64,000 nt of DNA from Pedobacter sp. MC2016-24. Lineage in GTDB: Bacteria > Bacteroidota > Bacteroidia > Sphingobacteriales > Sphingobacteriaceae. A model generated the notes under the pieces. The model had not been told where the DNA came from, ran no database searches, and saw only the letters and a program-made list of their open reading frames with translations. Below, in pieces: positions 35,297-44,440 of the stretch. The stretch is from assembly GCF_015223055.1 (NCBI RefSeq), contig NZ_JADFBX010000003.1, positions 248,001-312,000 of the forward strand. The letters run 5' to 3'. Every line of letters begins with the position of its first letter. The stretch's first letter is position 1. A program made the position numbers and the translations under genes.

Positions 35297-36664
35297 TTAA
35301 ATAGATAAACGAATTTGTTTGTCAATTATCTTGCCATTAAGGTCAAATATGATGTAGTTATCGTCGCTTAATGATCCAATATAGCCGTTCTTAAATTTAA
35401 CGAGCCGTTCACGAAAACAGCAACCGGGAAGGGCTGTTGTCCATTCTACCTGGCCATTTTTATGGTTGATCTTTTGCAGCTTATAATTTTCGGTTTTGCT
35501 GGCATCTCCTTTAATTTCGATCAGGAGGGTGCTGTCATCTTCAAAGGCGATATTGGGAGAAAAGTAATTCCGGCCAGGAGTGAGGTCTTTAGCGCCATAG
35601 ATCCGGCAGGCAGCTTCCTCGTAAACGCCAAACAAGGATTTCACATAAGGATCTCTATCGGTATAAAACCCGTTTCCCCCTGCCGCAAAATAGTCTTTAT
35701 ACCAGGACATCTTGCCCGGTGTTTTCTTTGGGCCGGGTCCGTTATCCAGATAACTCACCGTTAACAGCTGGATCTTCTCGTCGGGAAAGTCTGAACTTTG
35801 GGTGCTGAAGGTATGGTACTTTTTCTTTTTAGCAACCGACAACAAGTTTTTAAAGCCCCATTCGGCTCTTGCCCGGTCATCTGTACCTGCTTTATATACT
35901 TTTTGAATGAGTGGATAGTAATAAAATTTCTTGCCATCGTTGGTGGATACTTCGAGGGCATCACCCCGGTTGTCGGAATCGAAATCAGCACTTACGATGC
36001 CCACCTCAAATTTAGCTTGCGCTTTGAAATAGGTGCTTCCCACTTCGATTACCGAGAGGCCATCCTGATCTAATCTGTACAGGTTATTTTGCAGCATGAA
36101 ATACACCTTGCCATCTGAAAAAGTCCTGAATTTTAGATTGTTACTTGTGAGTTCATCCGCAAGTTTGACTTCTTTTACAAGTTTCTTTTGTAAGGCATTA
36201 TAAAACAAAAAGTATACCCCTGTTTTTTGATGATCTTTGGGGTCCCGGTACTCGCGATGGCTAACATACAGCACAATAGGATCCTGAGTGTTAACCTGGC
36301 TGAAGACGTATTCGCCGATTTTTTTGGTCTCGTAGGGGATCACTTCTTCCTTTTTTTCTTCGCTTACTGTAGCTGTTGAAGAAGTGCTGGATTGAGAATC
36401 GGAAAAGATGATACGGAATAGAACGAATATTACAATTGCCGCCACGAGCACTGCAATACCAGTGATCGTATTTTTGATCGGATTTTGATCAGGTGAAGAT
36501 TTTGGCGTATTTGCATAATTGTGGTTGTAATTAACCGTGAGGTCGTCATTATCCAGGTAATATTCAGTCTGACAGTTGTTGCAGCGGTATACGTCGGGTT
36601 TAATTTCTGTCTTTGAAGTGCTTGAACATTGCGGACATTTGATTGCTTTGATTTCTTTGGCCAT
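35297..36664 (-). CDS. Zinc-ribbon, single-helix membrane protein with beta-propeller-like domain
   Basis: This is a 455-residue protein. An N-terminal zinc ribbon has Cys10-x2-Cys13 and Cys28-x2-Cys31 (IKCPQCSST and RCNNCQTEYYL). A Gly/Asn/Ser-poor linker leads to one membrane helix (about 66-87). The large C-terminal part (about 100-455) is rich in beta strands with recurring blade-like units (KVYFMLQNNLYRLDQDG, YIGSLSDDNYIIFDLNGKI), resembling a propeller. A cytoplasmic ribbon with an external propeller suggests a sensor or scaffold. I know no named family with this layout. Confidence 0.6.
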   Translation of the reverse strand: MAKEIKAIKCPQCSSTSKTEIKPDVYRCNNCQTEYYLDNDDLTVNYNHNYANTPKSSPDQNPIKNTITGIAVLVAAIVIFVLFRIIFSDSQSSTSSTATVSEEKKEEVIPYETKKIGEYVFSQVNTQDPIVLYVSHREYRDPKDHQKTGVYFLFYNALQKKLVKEVKLADELTSNNLKFRTFSDGKVYFMLQNNLYRLDQDGLSVIEVGSTYFKAQAKFEVGIVSADFDSDNRGDALEVSTNDGKKFYYYPLIQKVYKAGTDDRARAEWGFKNLLSVAKKKKYHTFSTQSSDFPDEKIQLLTVSYLDNGPGPKKTPGKMSWYKDYFAAGGNGFYTDRDPYVKSLFGVYEEAACRIYGAKDLTPGRNYFSPNIAFEDDSTLLIEIKGDASKTENYKLQKINHKNGQVEWTTALPGCCFRERLVKFKNGYIGSLSDDNYIIFDLNGKIIDKQIRLSI

Positions 36665-36767
36665 GGTTTGATCTGCGCTTCGTTAATTCTTTTGATGAAG
36701 GCAACTATTGTACCACATCCTGGAGCCGGCAAAGTCATTTTTAAGTAATGTATTCAAAAAGAGTGCA

Positions 36768-36794
36768 TTGATCATTTTGGTAATCTTATATTTG
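36768..36794 (+). promoter_or_regulatory. Candidate promoter of the first L,D-transpeptidase gene
   Basis: TATATTTG (36787-36794) matches the -7 box TAnnTTTG, and TTG (36768-36770) lies 16 nt upstream as a possible -33 element. This leaves a 5' UTR of about 80 nt before ATG 36884. Confidence 0.4.
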
Positions 36795-36883
36795 TATAGG
36801 TTTGTTTATTAAAAGATAAACAAAATCTAAATTCGTAGCTCAAAAAGTATAGTATTTTATAGTTGTTGCTTAAACTAAATCAT

Positions 36884-37690
36884 ATGAAGAAGTACGTTTT
36901 CGATGTTGCAGTATGCCTTTCTGTTTTATTTGCTTTAACTCTTATTAGCTTTATTTCTGCAGATCCCAATCTGGCTGCAGCTAAAAATGGTAGGGTGCCT
37001 AAAGATTCCCTCTCCGTTCATGACCTGCAATACGATGCTTATGTAAAACGCATTTATGATACCGCGCATCTGGCACAAAGTGGCCTGACCATGCAGGTGT
37101 TTGAAAAAGCGGTGACTGGTTTTTATAACCTGCGCAATTCTGGCAAAATTGACAGCAACAAAGCTGTACTCACTATTGCCGACCTGGACATGAGCAGTAA
37201 ACAGAAACGCTTATGGATTGTGGATTTGAACAAGAGTACACTGCTGCTGAATACCTGGGTGGCACATGGGCAGCGTAGTGGTGAGGATAAAGCGGTAAAG
37301 TTTAGCAATACCAATGATTCTTTTCAAAGTAGTTTAGGCTTTTATGTGACGGGAGAGGTATATCATGGGCAGCATGGGCGTTCCTTACGCCTGGATGGCA
37401 TGGATGATGGATTCAATTCTAACGCAAGAAAGCGCGATATTGTGGTACATGGTGCAACTTATGTGAACCAGGGTACCATCAACGCACTGGGCAGATTGGG
37501 CCGTAGCCTGGGTTGCCCGGCAGTAGCGCCTGAACTGGCCGACGAAGTGATCAATACCATTGAAGGGAAGACAGTCTTGTTTATCAACTCAACTTCACAG
37601 AATTACAGTTCTAAGTATCTGGATGAGCATATGGCGGCTACACTGGCAAGTGCCAATCATAGCGCGCCAATGGTTGATTTTCGCGATTAG
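36884..37690 (+). CDS. Murein L,D-transpeptidase, YkuD_2-type
   Basis: This is a 268-residue exported protein. An in-frame ATG at 36863 adds only seven residues, and ATG 36884 starts the signal segment MKKYVFDVAVCLSVLFALTL. The catalytic domain (about 95-255) has DIVVHGATYV with His189 and GRSLGCPAV with the nucleophile Cys211, typical of YkuD_2 proteins that transfer or cleave 3-3 peptidoglycan cross-links. HGQRSGEDKAVKFSN is also typical. The last 4 nt overlap the 3' end of a second, unrelated L,D-transpeptidase gene on the other strand. Confidence 0.88.
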   Translation: MKKYVFDVAVCLSVLFALTLISFISADPNLAAAKNGRVPKDSLSVHDLQYDAYVKRIYDTAHLAQSGLTMQVFEKAVTGFYNLRNSGKIDSNKAVLTIADLDMSSKQKRLWIVDLNKSTLLLNTWVAHGQRSGEDKAVKFSNTNDSFQSSLGFYVTGEVYHGQHGRSLRLDGMDDGFNSNARKRDIVVHGATYVNQGTINALGRLGRSLGCPAVAPELADEVINTIEGKTVLFINSTSQNYSSKYLDEHMAATLASANHSAPMVDFRD

Positions 37691-39228
37691 CCTGCTTTAA
37701 CTTTTTGCAGGTAGGAATACAAAACAACGTCTTGTCCGTAAACATCTTTCCTGAACTGCAAATTGCCCTGTTCATCTGCCCAGCAGGTAAAATAAACCAG
37801 GTATATGGCCGTCTTATTGGGCAATGAAAGGTTTTTGGCTTCCTGGTTTTTGGTTTCGGCCATTTCTTTCCTGATGGTTTCAAATTTTGTACCCTCGCCG
37901 AATAAGGCCTTAGCTAACTCAAGGGGCTGTTCTACCCTTACGCAACCATGGCTTACTGCTCTGACTGGCAATTTGAACATTTCCTTTGCCGGCGTGTCGT
38001 GCAGATAGACTGAACTTTCATTGTCAAACAGAAATTTGATCTTGCCCAGGGAATTGTCATTGCCGGGACGCTGTTTAAAGGTATACACCTTGCCGGCGTT
38101 ACCCGCAGTCCAGTTGATGGTTTCGGGGTCGTCTACCAGCTTGCCGTCCTTAAAAACATCAATATTGTTATTGGCCAGGTAGTATTTATCGGCAGCGGCA
38201 TATTTGCTGATTTCATTGGTGGCGATGCTTTCCGGGATGTTCCATACCGGGTTGACTTGAACGCTATGGATCATACTGCCCAGCTGCGGTGTTTCCCGGT
38301 TGAAGGGCCTGTCTTTCTTCAGGTCTTGCTCGTCATAGGTCTGGAGTTGGTCAGCTGCACTGAGCTTCCTGCCTTCACCCACGCAAACCTTCATGTTGAG
38401 TACAGATTTGCCATCTTCGATCACGTCCAGCCGGTAATCCGGAATGTTTACCAGGACAAATTTTTTGTCGTCGTTTCTGTTTTTCCAGCGCAAACGCTCC
38501 AGGTTTACTTCAATCACTTTCGCGGTTTCTGCTTTGTCCATTCCCGGGGCAACGGTGCCCGCAGCCAGTGCTTTTTGCAGCGCGAGGTAAGGCGCACTTT
38601 TAGGCTGGATGCTATCCAGATACGTCTTTAATGCCTTAACTTCCATGATGGCCTGGATAGAGGCGCTATCAGGGCGTTTGGTTTTGGTGTAATATTGCGC
38701 ATAGATTTTTCTTGGACTGATCACGCCAAACTGCAGTGCATTGCTGTAATTAATCAATGCATTGGCGGTAGTGATTTCCAGTTCTGCGAGCGTCTGGTAA
38801 GCATCTTCAACCGTGTTGATCGCTTTCTTATCGTAGATTTTGCTCAGCAACTGGTTAAAACGGCTGGCATCAAACATTTCAGGAGAAAGGCCGTGTGATC
38901 CTGCCTGGCTAAGGCGCGCTGCAAGTGATTTGAGTTGCGCCTGGGGCAGGTACCGCATGACAAGAACAGGATCGTTGTCGTTCTTTTCATAAAATGAAGT
39001 GATGAACCTGGGATTGCCCAGTTTGGCCTGTTCCTTTGCCAGTACTTTCTTGAATACTTCGGCATAGGCATCAGGTGCTATATTTTTGAATACTTTGTTT
39101 TTGGTCTCCTGAAAGAGCGCTTTGCCGATATCTGATTTGCTTTTTTTACAGGATTGAAAAATTCCTGTACAGAAAACAATGAGAGACAGCAATACTATTT
39201 TTCCAATTTTCAAATTTGTCTTAGGCAT
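37687..39228 (-). CDS. L,D-transpeptidase, YcbB-like lipoprotein
   Basis: This 513-residue protein has lipobox FQSC at Cys27, so it is anchored at the periplasmic side. A long helical scaffold domain (about 60-265) is followed by the YkuD domain (about 270-450): VNIPDYRLDVIEDGKSVLNMKVCVG opens it and RAVSHGCVRVEQP holds His427 and Cys429. Scaffold plus YkuD is the YcbB/LdtD arrangement used for 3-3 cross-linking of peptidoglycan. It converges on the YkuD_2 gene with a TTAG overlap of the two stop codons. Confidence 0.88.
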   Translation of the reverse strand: MPKTNLKIGKIVLLSLIVFCTGIFQSCKKSKSDIGKALFQETKNKVFKNIAPDAYAEVFKKVLAKEQAKLGNPRFITSFYEKNDNDPVLVMRYLPQAQLKSLAARLSQAGSHGLSPEMFDASRFNQLLSKIYDKKAINTVEDAYQTLAELEITTANALINYSNALQFGVISPRKIYAQYYTKTKRPDSASIQAIMEVKALKTYLDSIQPKSAPYLALQKALAAGTVAPGMDKAETAKVIEVNLERLRWKNRNDDKKFVLVNIPDYRLDVIEDGKSVLNMKVCVGEGRKLSAADQLQTYDEQDLKKDRPFNRETPQLGSMIHSVQVNPVWNIPESIATNEISKYAAADKYYLANNNIDVFKDGKLVDDPETINWTAGNAGKVYTFKQRPGNDNSLGKIKFLFDNESSVYLHDTPAKEMFKLPVRAVSHGCVRVEQPLELAKALFGEGTKFETIRKEMAETKNQEAKNLSLPNKTAIYLVYFTCWADEQGNLQFRKDVYGQDVVLYSYLQKVKAG

Positions 39229-39674
39229 TTAAAGGTTTTTTAACATACAATATACTTTCAGGGTATTTTGTTTGGCATTACTATGCTTTATATTCATCAG
39301 GGCCTGTTTTTCAATAAAATCCATTCATTTTGTTCAGGTTTAATTTTGCATTCGCTTAACTGAAGAAAAATTAGTAACTAGCATAATCAACCAATTAATT
39401 AAACGAGCAAACCAAAACTTTGAAGATGTTAGACAGCCTCTTACTTTTACCAGCCCTTGTATATTTACTGATCTGGCTATGGATAGGATATGAAATGAAA
39501 AATGCCCTGATTATAGAAGATTGAAATCTTTGATCTTCATTTGTTAATTAATGTTAAATCAACATTTAAAAAGTGTTTTTTACCTAGAATTGAGGATGAA
39601 TTTCCTTAGTTTTCAGTAAGCTTTTGTGTATATTTCAGGCCAGGAAATCTGTGAATGATATTATCCTAGTCTTT
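39229..39674. other. 446-nt intergenic region upstream of the TPR histidine kinase gene
   Basis: It separates the divergent L,D-transpeptidase and histidine kinase genes. TAATTTTG (39341-39348) matches a -7 box on the plus strand. A 32-codon ORF at 39426-39524 follows it. The rest is AT-rich and I see no RNA gene or strong hairpin in it. Confidence 0.5.
39426..39524 (+). CDS. Possible 32-residue single-helix membrane peptide
   Basis: ATG 39426 to TGA 39522-39524 reads MLDSLLLLPALVYLLIWL and then WIGYEMKNALIIED. It is one hydrophobic helix with a charged tail, the look of a small inner-membrane protein. It follows a -7-like box by about 77 nt. With only 32 codons, chance cannot be excluded. 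Confidence 0.35.
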   Translation: MLDSLLLLPALVYLLIWLWIGYEMKNALIIED

Positions 39675-41597
39675 ATGTATTTGAAATTTTTACTGTTTGC
39701 CTTTTTCTACGTCAACATAGCAGCAGCAGCGGAAGTTAGTTGGCGTAGTACAAAAGATACTACGGCAGTTTTGAAATTAATTAAACAGAGTGACAGTTGT
39801 TTGAAAAAAAACATGCTGGGTAAGGCTGTATCTTACGCCAAAGATGCGCTGTTTTTGTCAAGATCATTGGGATATCCGGAAGCTGAGGCAAAGGTCTTGC
39901 TGCGAATTTCGATCATCAATGAAAAAATTGGCTACCCGGCCCAGGCCATCAGATATCAGAAAAAAGTGATTGTATTGTATGACAGTTTAGGCATGACCCG
40001 GAATGCTGCAGCTGCTTATATCCGTTTGGGAGTACTTGAAGGACGTGCCAAACAGGAGGAGGCCGCAAATGTGAGTTTAAATCACGCTTTGCAGTTGTAT
40101 AAAAAGTTAAAAGATCATCAGGGATTTATAAAATATGAACTGAGTATGGCGCAGGTCTATGCCGCTAATGATCATCAGCAGGCTGCTTTGCAGCATTATT
40201 TAAAAGTACAGTCGCTGGAAAAGGATAGCTTGTCGGCAGCTTATTTATCAGTACTTAAAGAAATTGTTTCAACTTACCTGGGCATCGGTGCTTTGCAGAA
40301 AGCCATATATTACAATAAACAAGGTATAAAATTGGCCAGCCATGCGGGTTTATCCTTACAGCAACTACACTTTTTACTCATTGCAGCAGCGATTCAGGAT
40401 TCTATCGGGAAAAAAAATGAGGCCTTAAGGTATTATTTTGAGGCGCTGGATAGCGCAAAAAAAGCGCAATTGCCTGTACAGGAAGCAGAAGCTTTGATGG
40501 GGATTGCCCGTAGCTTTGGCCTGGCACAGCCGCAGCAGAGTATGGATCATTTGAATATGGCTTTGGTGATTGCCAGACGGATGGGAGAAAAGAAACTGCT
40601 GGCTGACATTTACAACAGCATGAGCGAAATTTACAGGCGGAGAAATCAATTTGAAAGTGCTTTACAAGCCTTAGATCAGCACCGGGTTTTGCTGGATGAG
40701 CAGGTTAAGGAAAGGCGTTTAAACAGAGATCAGGTAGTTAAAGTAAATTATGAGCTTGAGCAACAGGAGCTGTTGTTTCAGCAACGTAAAGTGCTTCATC
40801 AGCGAAAAATAATTGAACGGAACAGCTGGACGATTATTGGCATTACGGTTTTGGCTTTATTGGCCATACTCTGGATGTACTTGTATAAAACCAGGCAGCT
40901 CAACAAAAAACTTGCGGAATCAAATTACATTAAAGATCAGCTTTTCTCTATCATTGGACACGATCTGCGTACGCCGATTGGTGGCATCACCCAAATGCTT
41001 GCTTTGATGGAAACGGAGAATTTAAGCAGCGAGCAATCTGAAATGGTTGGTTTGATGAAAAAACAGGGAGAGCGTGCCGGTGAAATACTCCAGTCTTTGT
41101 TGTCCTGGGGAAGGGCACAACTTAAGGGCATTACCGTAAAGAGCGTACATTTTGATCCCAGACCCGTTATTTTGAAAAATGTAGAGTTGTTGCATTCCCA
41201 GATCATGGATAAAGGTTTGATTGTTGACAACCAGGTTCCTGCTGGTATTTCGATTAAAGGCGATGTGGATCATTTTGACTTCATCATTCGCAATTTGATT
41301 TCTAACGCCATCAAATTCAGTTTTCCGAAGGGAAAAATCACGGTGCTGGCCTATGAAATGCATACTATTGGTAAAATGGCTTTTTCGGTAAAAGATGAAG
41401 GCGTTGGAATTAGTGAGGCACAGCAATTGAGCTTTCGTTCCAATCAACTCCAGGTCACTTTTGGTACCGAAGGAGAAAAAGGAACTGGTATTGGTTTGAG
41501 TCTGAGCAGGAAATTTGTAAAGGCAAACGGGGGTAAGATCTGGCTGAAAAGTGTAGTTAATGAAGGGGCAACATTTAGTTTTAGTTTTCCGAAATAG
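39675..41597 (+). CDS. TPR sensor histidine kinase
   Basis: This protein has about 640 residues from ATG 39675, where a signal peptide begins (MYLKFLLFAFFYVNIAAAAE); the upstream TTG at 39624 is less likely. The periplasmic part (about 20-370) consists of tetratricopeptide repeats, followed by a coiled segment (QQELLFQQRKVLHQRKI) and one membrane helix (about 383-405, WTIIGITVLALLAILWMYLY). HisKA has His429 in LFSIIGHDLRTPIGG. HATPase_c has NLISNAIKFSFPKG, KDEGVGI and GTGIGLSLSRKFV. No response regulator gene is adjacent. Confidence 0.9.
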   Translation: MYLKFLLFAFFYVNIAAAAEVSWRSTKDTTAVLKLIKQSDSCLKKNMLGKAVSYAKDALFLSRSLGYPEAEAKVLLRISIINEKIGYPAQAIRYQKKVIVLYDSLGMTRNAAAAYIRLGVLEGRAKQEEAANVSLNHALQLYKKLKDHQGFIKYELSMAQVYAANDHQQAALQHYLKVQSLEKDSLSAAYLSVLKEIVSTYLGIGALQKAIYYNKQGIKLASHAGLSLQQLHFLLIAAAIQDSIGKKNEALRYYFEALDSAKKAQLPVQEAEALMGIARSFGLAQPQQSMDHLNMALVIARRMGEKKLLADIYNSMSEIYRRRNQFESALQALDQHRVLLDEQVKERRLNRDQVVKVNYELEQQELLFQQRKVLHQRKIIERNSWTIIGITVLALLAILWMYLYKTRQLNKKLAESNYIKDQLFSIIGHDLRTPIGGITQMLALMETENLSSEQSEMVGLMKKQGERAGEILQSLLSWGRAQLKGITVKSVHFDPRPVILKNVELLHSQIMDKGLIVDNQVPAGISIKGDVDHFDFIIRNLISNAIKFSFPKGKITVLAYEMHTIGKMAFSVKDEGVGISEAQQLSFRSNQLQVTFGTEGEKGTGIGLSLSRKFVKANGGKIWLKSVVNEGATFSFSFPK

Positions 41598-41610
41598 AAT
41601 TTAGCATTTA

Positions 41611-42531
41611 TTACTTTAATTTTTCCTGGTTAGAGGTTTGACTGACAATCTCTTGAATTACGGTGTCTAATTGTTTGATGGATTTATCGAAATAGACCAG
41701 TAATTCCTGATCTTCTTCTGAAATATTGCTTTGAATGATCAAATTTGACAATCCCATAATATTGGCTAAGGGTACTCGGATGACATGAGATTGCATGTGG
41801 GCGATTTCTTTTAGCTTGATGTTTTGTTTTTCAACGGAGCTTAAATGTTCATTTTTTAATGAAATTTGTTTTTTTAATTCCTGATACAGAAAAGATTCTC
41901 TAATCAGTTTTTTTTCTACATCATTGGTTAGCCTGTATATGATATATACGACTACGGCATCTATAAATAAGAAATTTACGGAGTAAATAATCCAGCGACT
42001 GGCAGTTACATGGCTGTGAATGGGAATCGAAAAAAGATGAAAGGTTAAGATGATGGTCAGCGCAAGGCAAACGATAAGTGATGCCCCACATCCGTAGAAG
42101 GCACTTTTTCCGGGAAATTGTGTAGAGATAAAGATGCTCAATGAAAACAGATAGATAAAGCCTACGGTGAATGAACCCAGAATGACAATAATAATGATAG
42201 AAAATATAAGTGTGATTGTGGATACCAGTAACCTACGGTAATGCAGGCTAATTTTTTTGTTTAACACGATTACGGCAATGGTGAGTAAAGCGAATGCCTC
42301 AAAAAGTAGAATTAAAAAATGTCCTTCCAGGTATTCAATGAGCATACTTGGTAATAGCGCAAAAAGACTCAATGGCAGCGCATAGGTCATGATGACGATG
42401 AAAAGCTCGTTTCGCCAATGTTCAATATTGATCTTTCCCGCGGTGTAATCGTACATGACGCTATGAACGTAAGATTTATATTTCGACCATGTTTTATGAA
42501 TGACTAATTCTAAAGCGTTTGATATGGCCAT
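41611..42531 (-). CDS. Membrane protein with HisKA-like segment but no ATPase domain
   Basis: This is a 306-residue protein. A short N-terminal helix precedes six hydrophobic helices (about 43-205). A coiled coil follows (about 208-245, LYQELKKQISLKNEHLSSVEKQN). The C-terminus resembles a histidine-kinase dimerisation helix pair, with His249 in MQSHVIRVPLANIMGLSNLI. The protein stops there, without N, G1 or G2 boxes, so it cannot phosphorylate itself alone. It converges on the TPR kinase gene 13 nt away. Confidence 0.7.
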   Translation of the reverse strand: MAISNALELVIHKTWSKYKSYVHSVMYDYTAGKINIEHWRNELFIVIMTYALPLSLFALLPSMLIEYLEGHFLILLFEAFALLTIAVIVLNKKISLHYRRLLVSTITLIFSIIIIVILGSFTVGFIYLFSLSIFISTQFPGKSAFYGCGASLIVCLALTIILTFHLFSIPIHSHVTASRWIIYSVNFLFIDAVVVYIIYRLTNDVEKKLIRESFLYQELKKQISLKNEHLSSVEKQNIKLKEIAHMQSHVIRVPLANIMGLSNLIIQSNISEEDQELLVYFDKSIKQLDTVIQEIVSQTSNQEKLK

Positions 42532-42627
42532 ACTGTAGAAATCTTTTTTGTGCTGGTTAAGATGCGTTCAATATAAGACAATTTACAAACATCTGTTCGG
42601 GTTTATAGAAATATTGCCTGGATCGCT

Positions 42628-43710
42628 ATGTCATCATTTTTTTTAAATTTGCTGTTACACTTCACTATGATTATTCTATTAACCCTCACGCTTTTAATCT
42701 CCATCTACAATTGCTTTAAATTGGCTGGCTTAAAGCCTGCTGTATTGACCAATGGGCTTGTTTGGTGGACAAGTTGCCTGATTGCTGTAAATTCAACATG
42801 TATTATAGGGTATAGACTATTCTTTCCTGACATCGTCTACTTTAATCAACTTGCTCCCTTTCTTGCATTTTACGGTCCCCTGGTTTATTTTATGATTATC
42901 GCCTACGACCGGAATCGCATACCCCAAAAAACAATTTTGCTCCATATGGCCTTACCCGTCTTGTTATTGGCTGTATTCATAGTTTTACTGATCTGCGATT
43001 GGTTGGAGGCTGATTTTGACCGCAGCCATCTGTTCGTGTTCAAAAGTGCCTCCGTAGTATCTACGTTGTTTTATACCGTGTTAATTGCGGTTAAAAATCA
43101 TGGCCGCAAAGTTCACAGGTCTTTTAAAATTTTTACCATTTGCGTGCTGATCTTACTCACCTGGAGGGTGATGATTTTATTGTTTTTTAATTTGTATGGA
43201 AAAAGACTGGAGCCAAGCGGGGATGGCTTAAGTGCTATGGTTTATGGCATCATGTTCTTGTCCAGTTTACTCATCTACACTTATGGAGCGTTGTATCAGA
43301 AGCGTAATGACCGTCCGGATGTTGAAGAACAGGAGTTGGATTTGCCACAATATAAGAAGTCGACATTATCAGCCGAGGATTTACTGCATTATGAGCAAAG
43401 AATAATCGAATTGATGGAGAAAGATCGCGTGTACCTTAAAAATGAACTTTCACTGCAAGAGTTGGCTATGTTATTGAAAATTCCGAAACACTACCTGAGC
43501 CAGGTGCTGAACGTACGGATGAAACAAGGATATCACAACTACATCAATTCATTAAGGGTGGAGCATGCCTGCCAGTTGATGAAATCAGAAAGTAATTGCG
43601 CTTTACAGGAAATCGCCATCAATTCTGGCTTTAATTCAACAGTTACCTTTAACCGGGCATTCAAAACTTTTAAACACCTGTCGCCAAGTGAATATCTTGC
43701 TAAATTATAA
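42628..43710 (+). CDS. Membrane-anchored AraC-family regulator
   Basis: This 360-residue protein has about seven hydrophobic helices in residues 5-225 and a C-terminal AraC HTH (about 255-358: ELSLQELAMLLKIPKHYLSQVLN, then ALQEIAINSGFNSTVTFNRAFKTFKHLSPSEYL). This membrane-plus-AraC layout is common in Bacteroidota, where the membrane part probably senses an envelope signal. It is divergent from the HisKA-like membrane protein gene and 73 nt upstream of the ECF sigma gene of module 3. Confidence 0.88.
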   Translation: MSSFFLNLLLHFTMIILLTLTLLISIYNCFKLAGLKPAVLTNGLVWWTSCLIAVNSTCIIGYRLFFPDIVYFNQLAPFLAFYGPLVYFMIIAYDRNRIPQKTILLHMALPVLLLAVFIVLLICDWLEADFDRSHLFVFKSASVVSTLFYTVLIAVKNHGRKVHRSFKIFTICVLILLTWRVMILLFFNLYGKRLEPSGDGLSAMVYGIMFLSSLLIYTYGALYQKRNDRPDVEEQELDLPQYKKSTLSAEDLLHYEQRIIELMEKDRVYLKNELSLQELAMLLKIPKHYLSQVLNVRMKQGYHNYINSLRVEHACQLMKSESNCALQEIAINSGFNSTVTFNRAFKTFKHLSPSEYLAKL

Positions 43711-43783
43711 TTTTACCTTTTCTCTTTTTTGTCAATAATTGGTTATTCTTGTATTATAAATCTTTTTATAGGGCAAAGATATC

Positions 43784-44371
43784 ATGACTGGCTATGGCTC
43801 ACTTTCTGAACAGGAACTTGTGGTTCTTTTAAGGGCACATGACCATGCTGCATTTACTGAAATTTACAAACGTTTCTGGGACAAGATTTATGTCGTAGCC
43901 ACTCACCGGCTGGACGATAACCTTGAGGCTGAAGAAGTTGTTCAGGATGTTTTTTTCAGCTTATGGAAAAGAAGAGAAGGTTTAGCCATACAACATAGTC
44001 TGAATACGTATTTGAGTGCAGCTGTGAAATACCAGATCATCAACCGGCAGACACGCCAATACAGGAAGGCTGCCGAAATTTCATCGCATATAGGTGCTGG
44101 TATGCTGGATGATGGTGTTGACAGTACCCAGCTTTGGTTTTCTGAGAAAGAATTGAAACAACAATTGGATCATTATATTGATAAATTACCGGAGAAGTGC
44201 CGGATTATTTTTAAAATGAGCAGGGAATCGTATAAAAGCAATGCCGAGATTGCCAGAGAGCTGGGTGTTTCTGAAAAAAATGTAGAAGCACATATTACAA
44301 GAGCGATAAACACCTTGAAAAATAAGCTGGAAATAAGCATTCCGCTAATTTTGTATCTGTTAAAAAAATAA
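43784..44371 (+). CDS. ECF RNA polymerase sigma factor (module 3)
   Basis: This 195-residue FecI-like sigma has region 2 (AAFTEIYKRFWDKIYVVATHRL, EAEEVVQDVFFSLWKRREGL) and region 4 (KLPEKCRIIFKMSRESYKSNAEIARELGVSEKNVEAHITRAINTLKNKL). The FecR gene follows 69 nt later. It should drive the long protease-containing susCD operon downstream when released from FecR. Confidence 0.92.
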   Translation: MTGYGSLSEQELVVLLRAHDHAAFTEIYKRFWDKIYVVATHRLDDNLEAEEVVQDVFFSLWKRREGLAIQHSLNTYLSAAVKYQIINRQTRQYRKAAEISSHIGAGMLDDGVDSTQLWFSEKELKQQLDHYIDKLPEKCRIIFKMSRESYKSNAEIARELGVSEKNVEAHITRAINTLKNKLEISIPLILYLLKK

Positions 44372-44440
44372 TTTCATTTTTTTTAATACGAATATAGGGT
44401 TAGGTGCTTTAGTTGTGACTATATAGTAAATGTCATCACA

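Noticed and set aside
36430..36738. 102-codon minus-strand ORF overlapping the zinc-ribbon protein in another frame
   Set aside because: The translation is low in hydrophobic structure and the alternative frame encodes the CxxC ribbon and membrane helix.
41022..41447. 141-codon minus-strand ORF
   Set aside because: It is antisense to the HisKA/HATPase part of the TPR kinase and has no family features.
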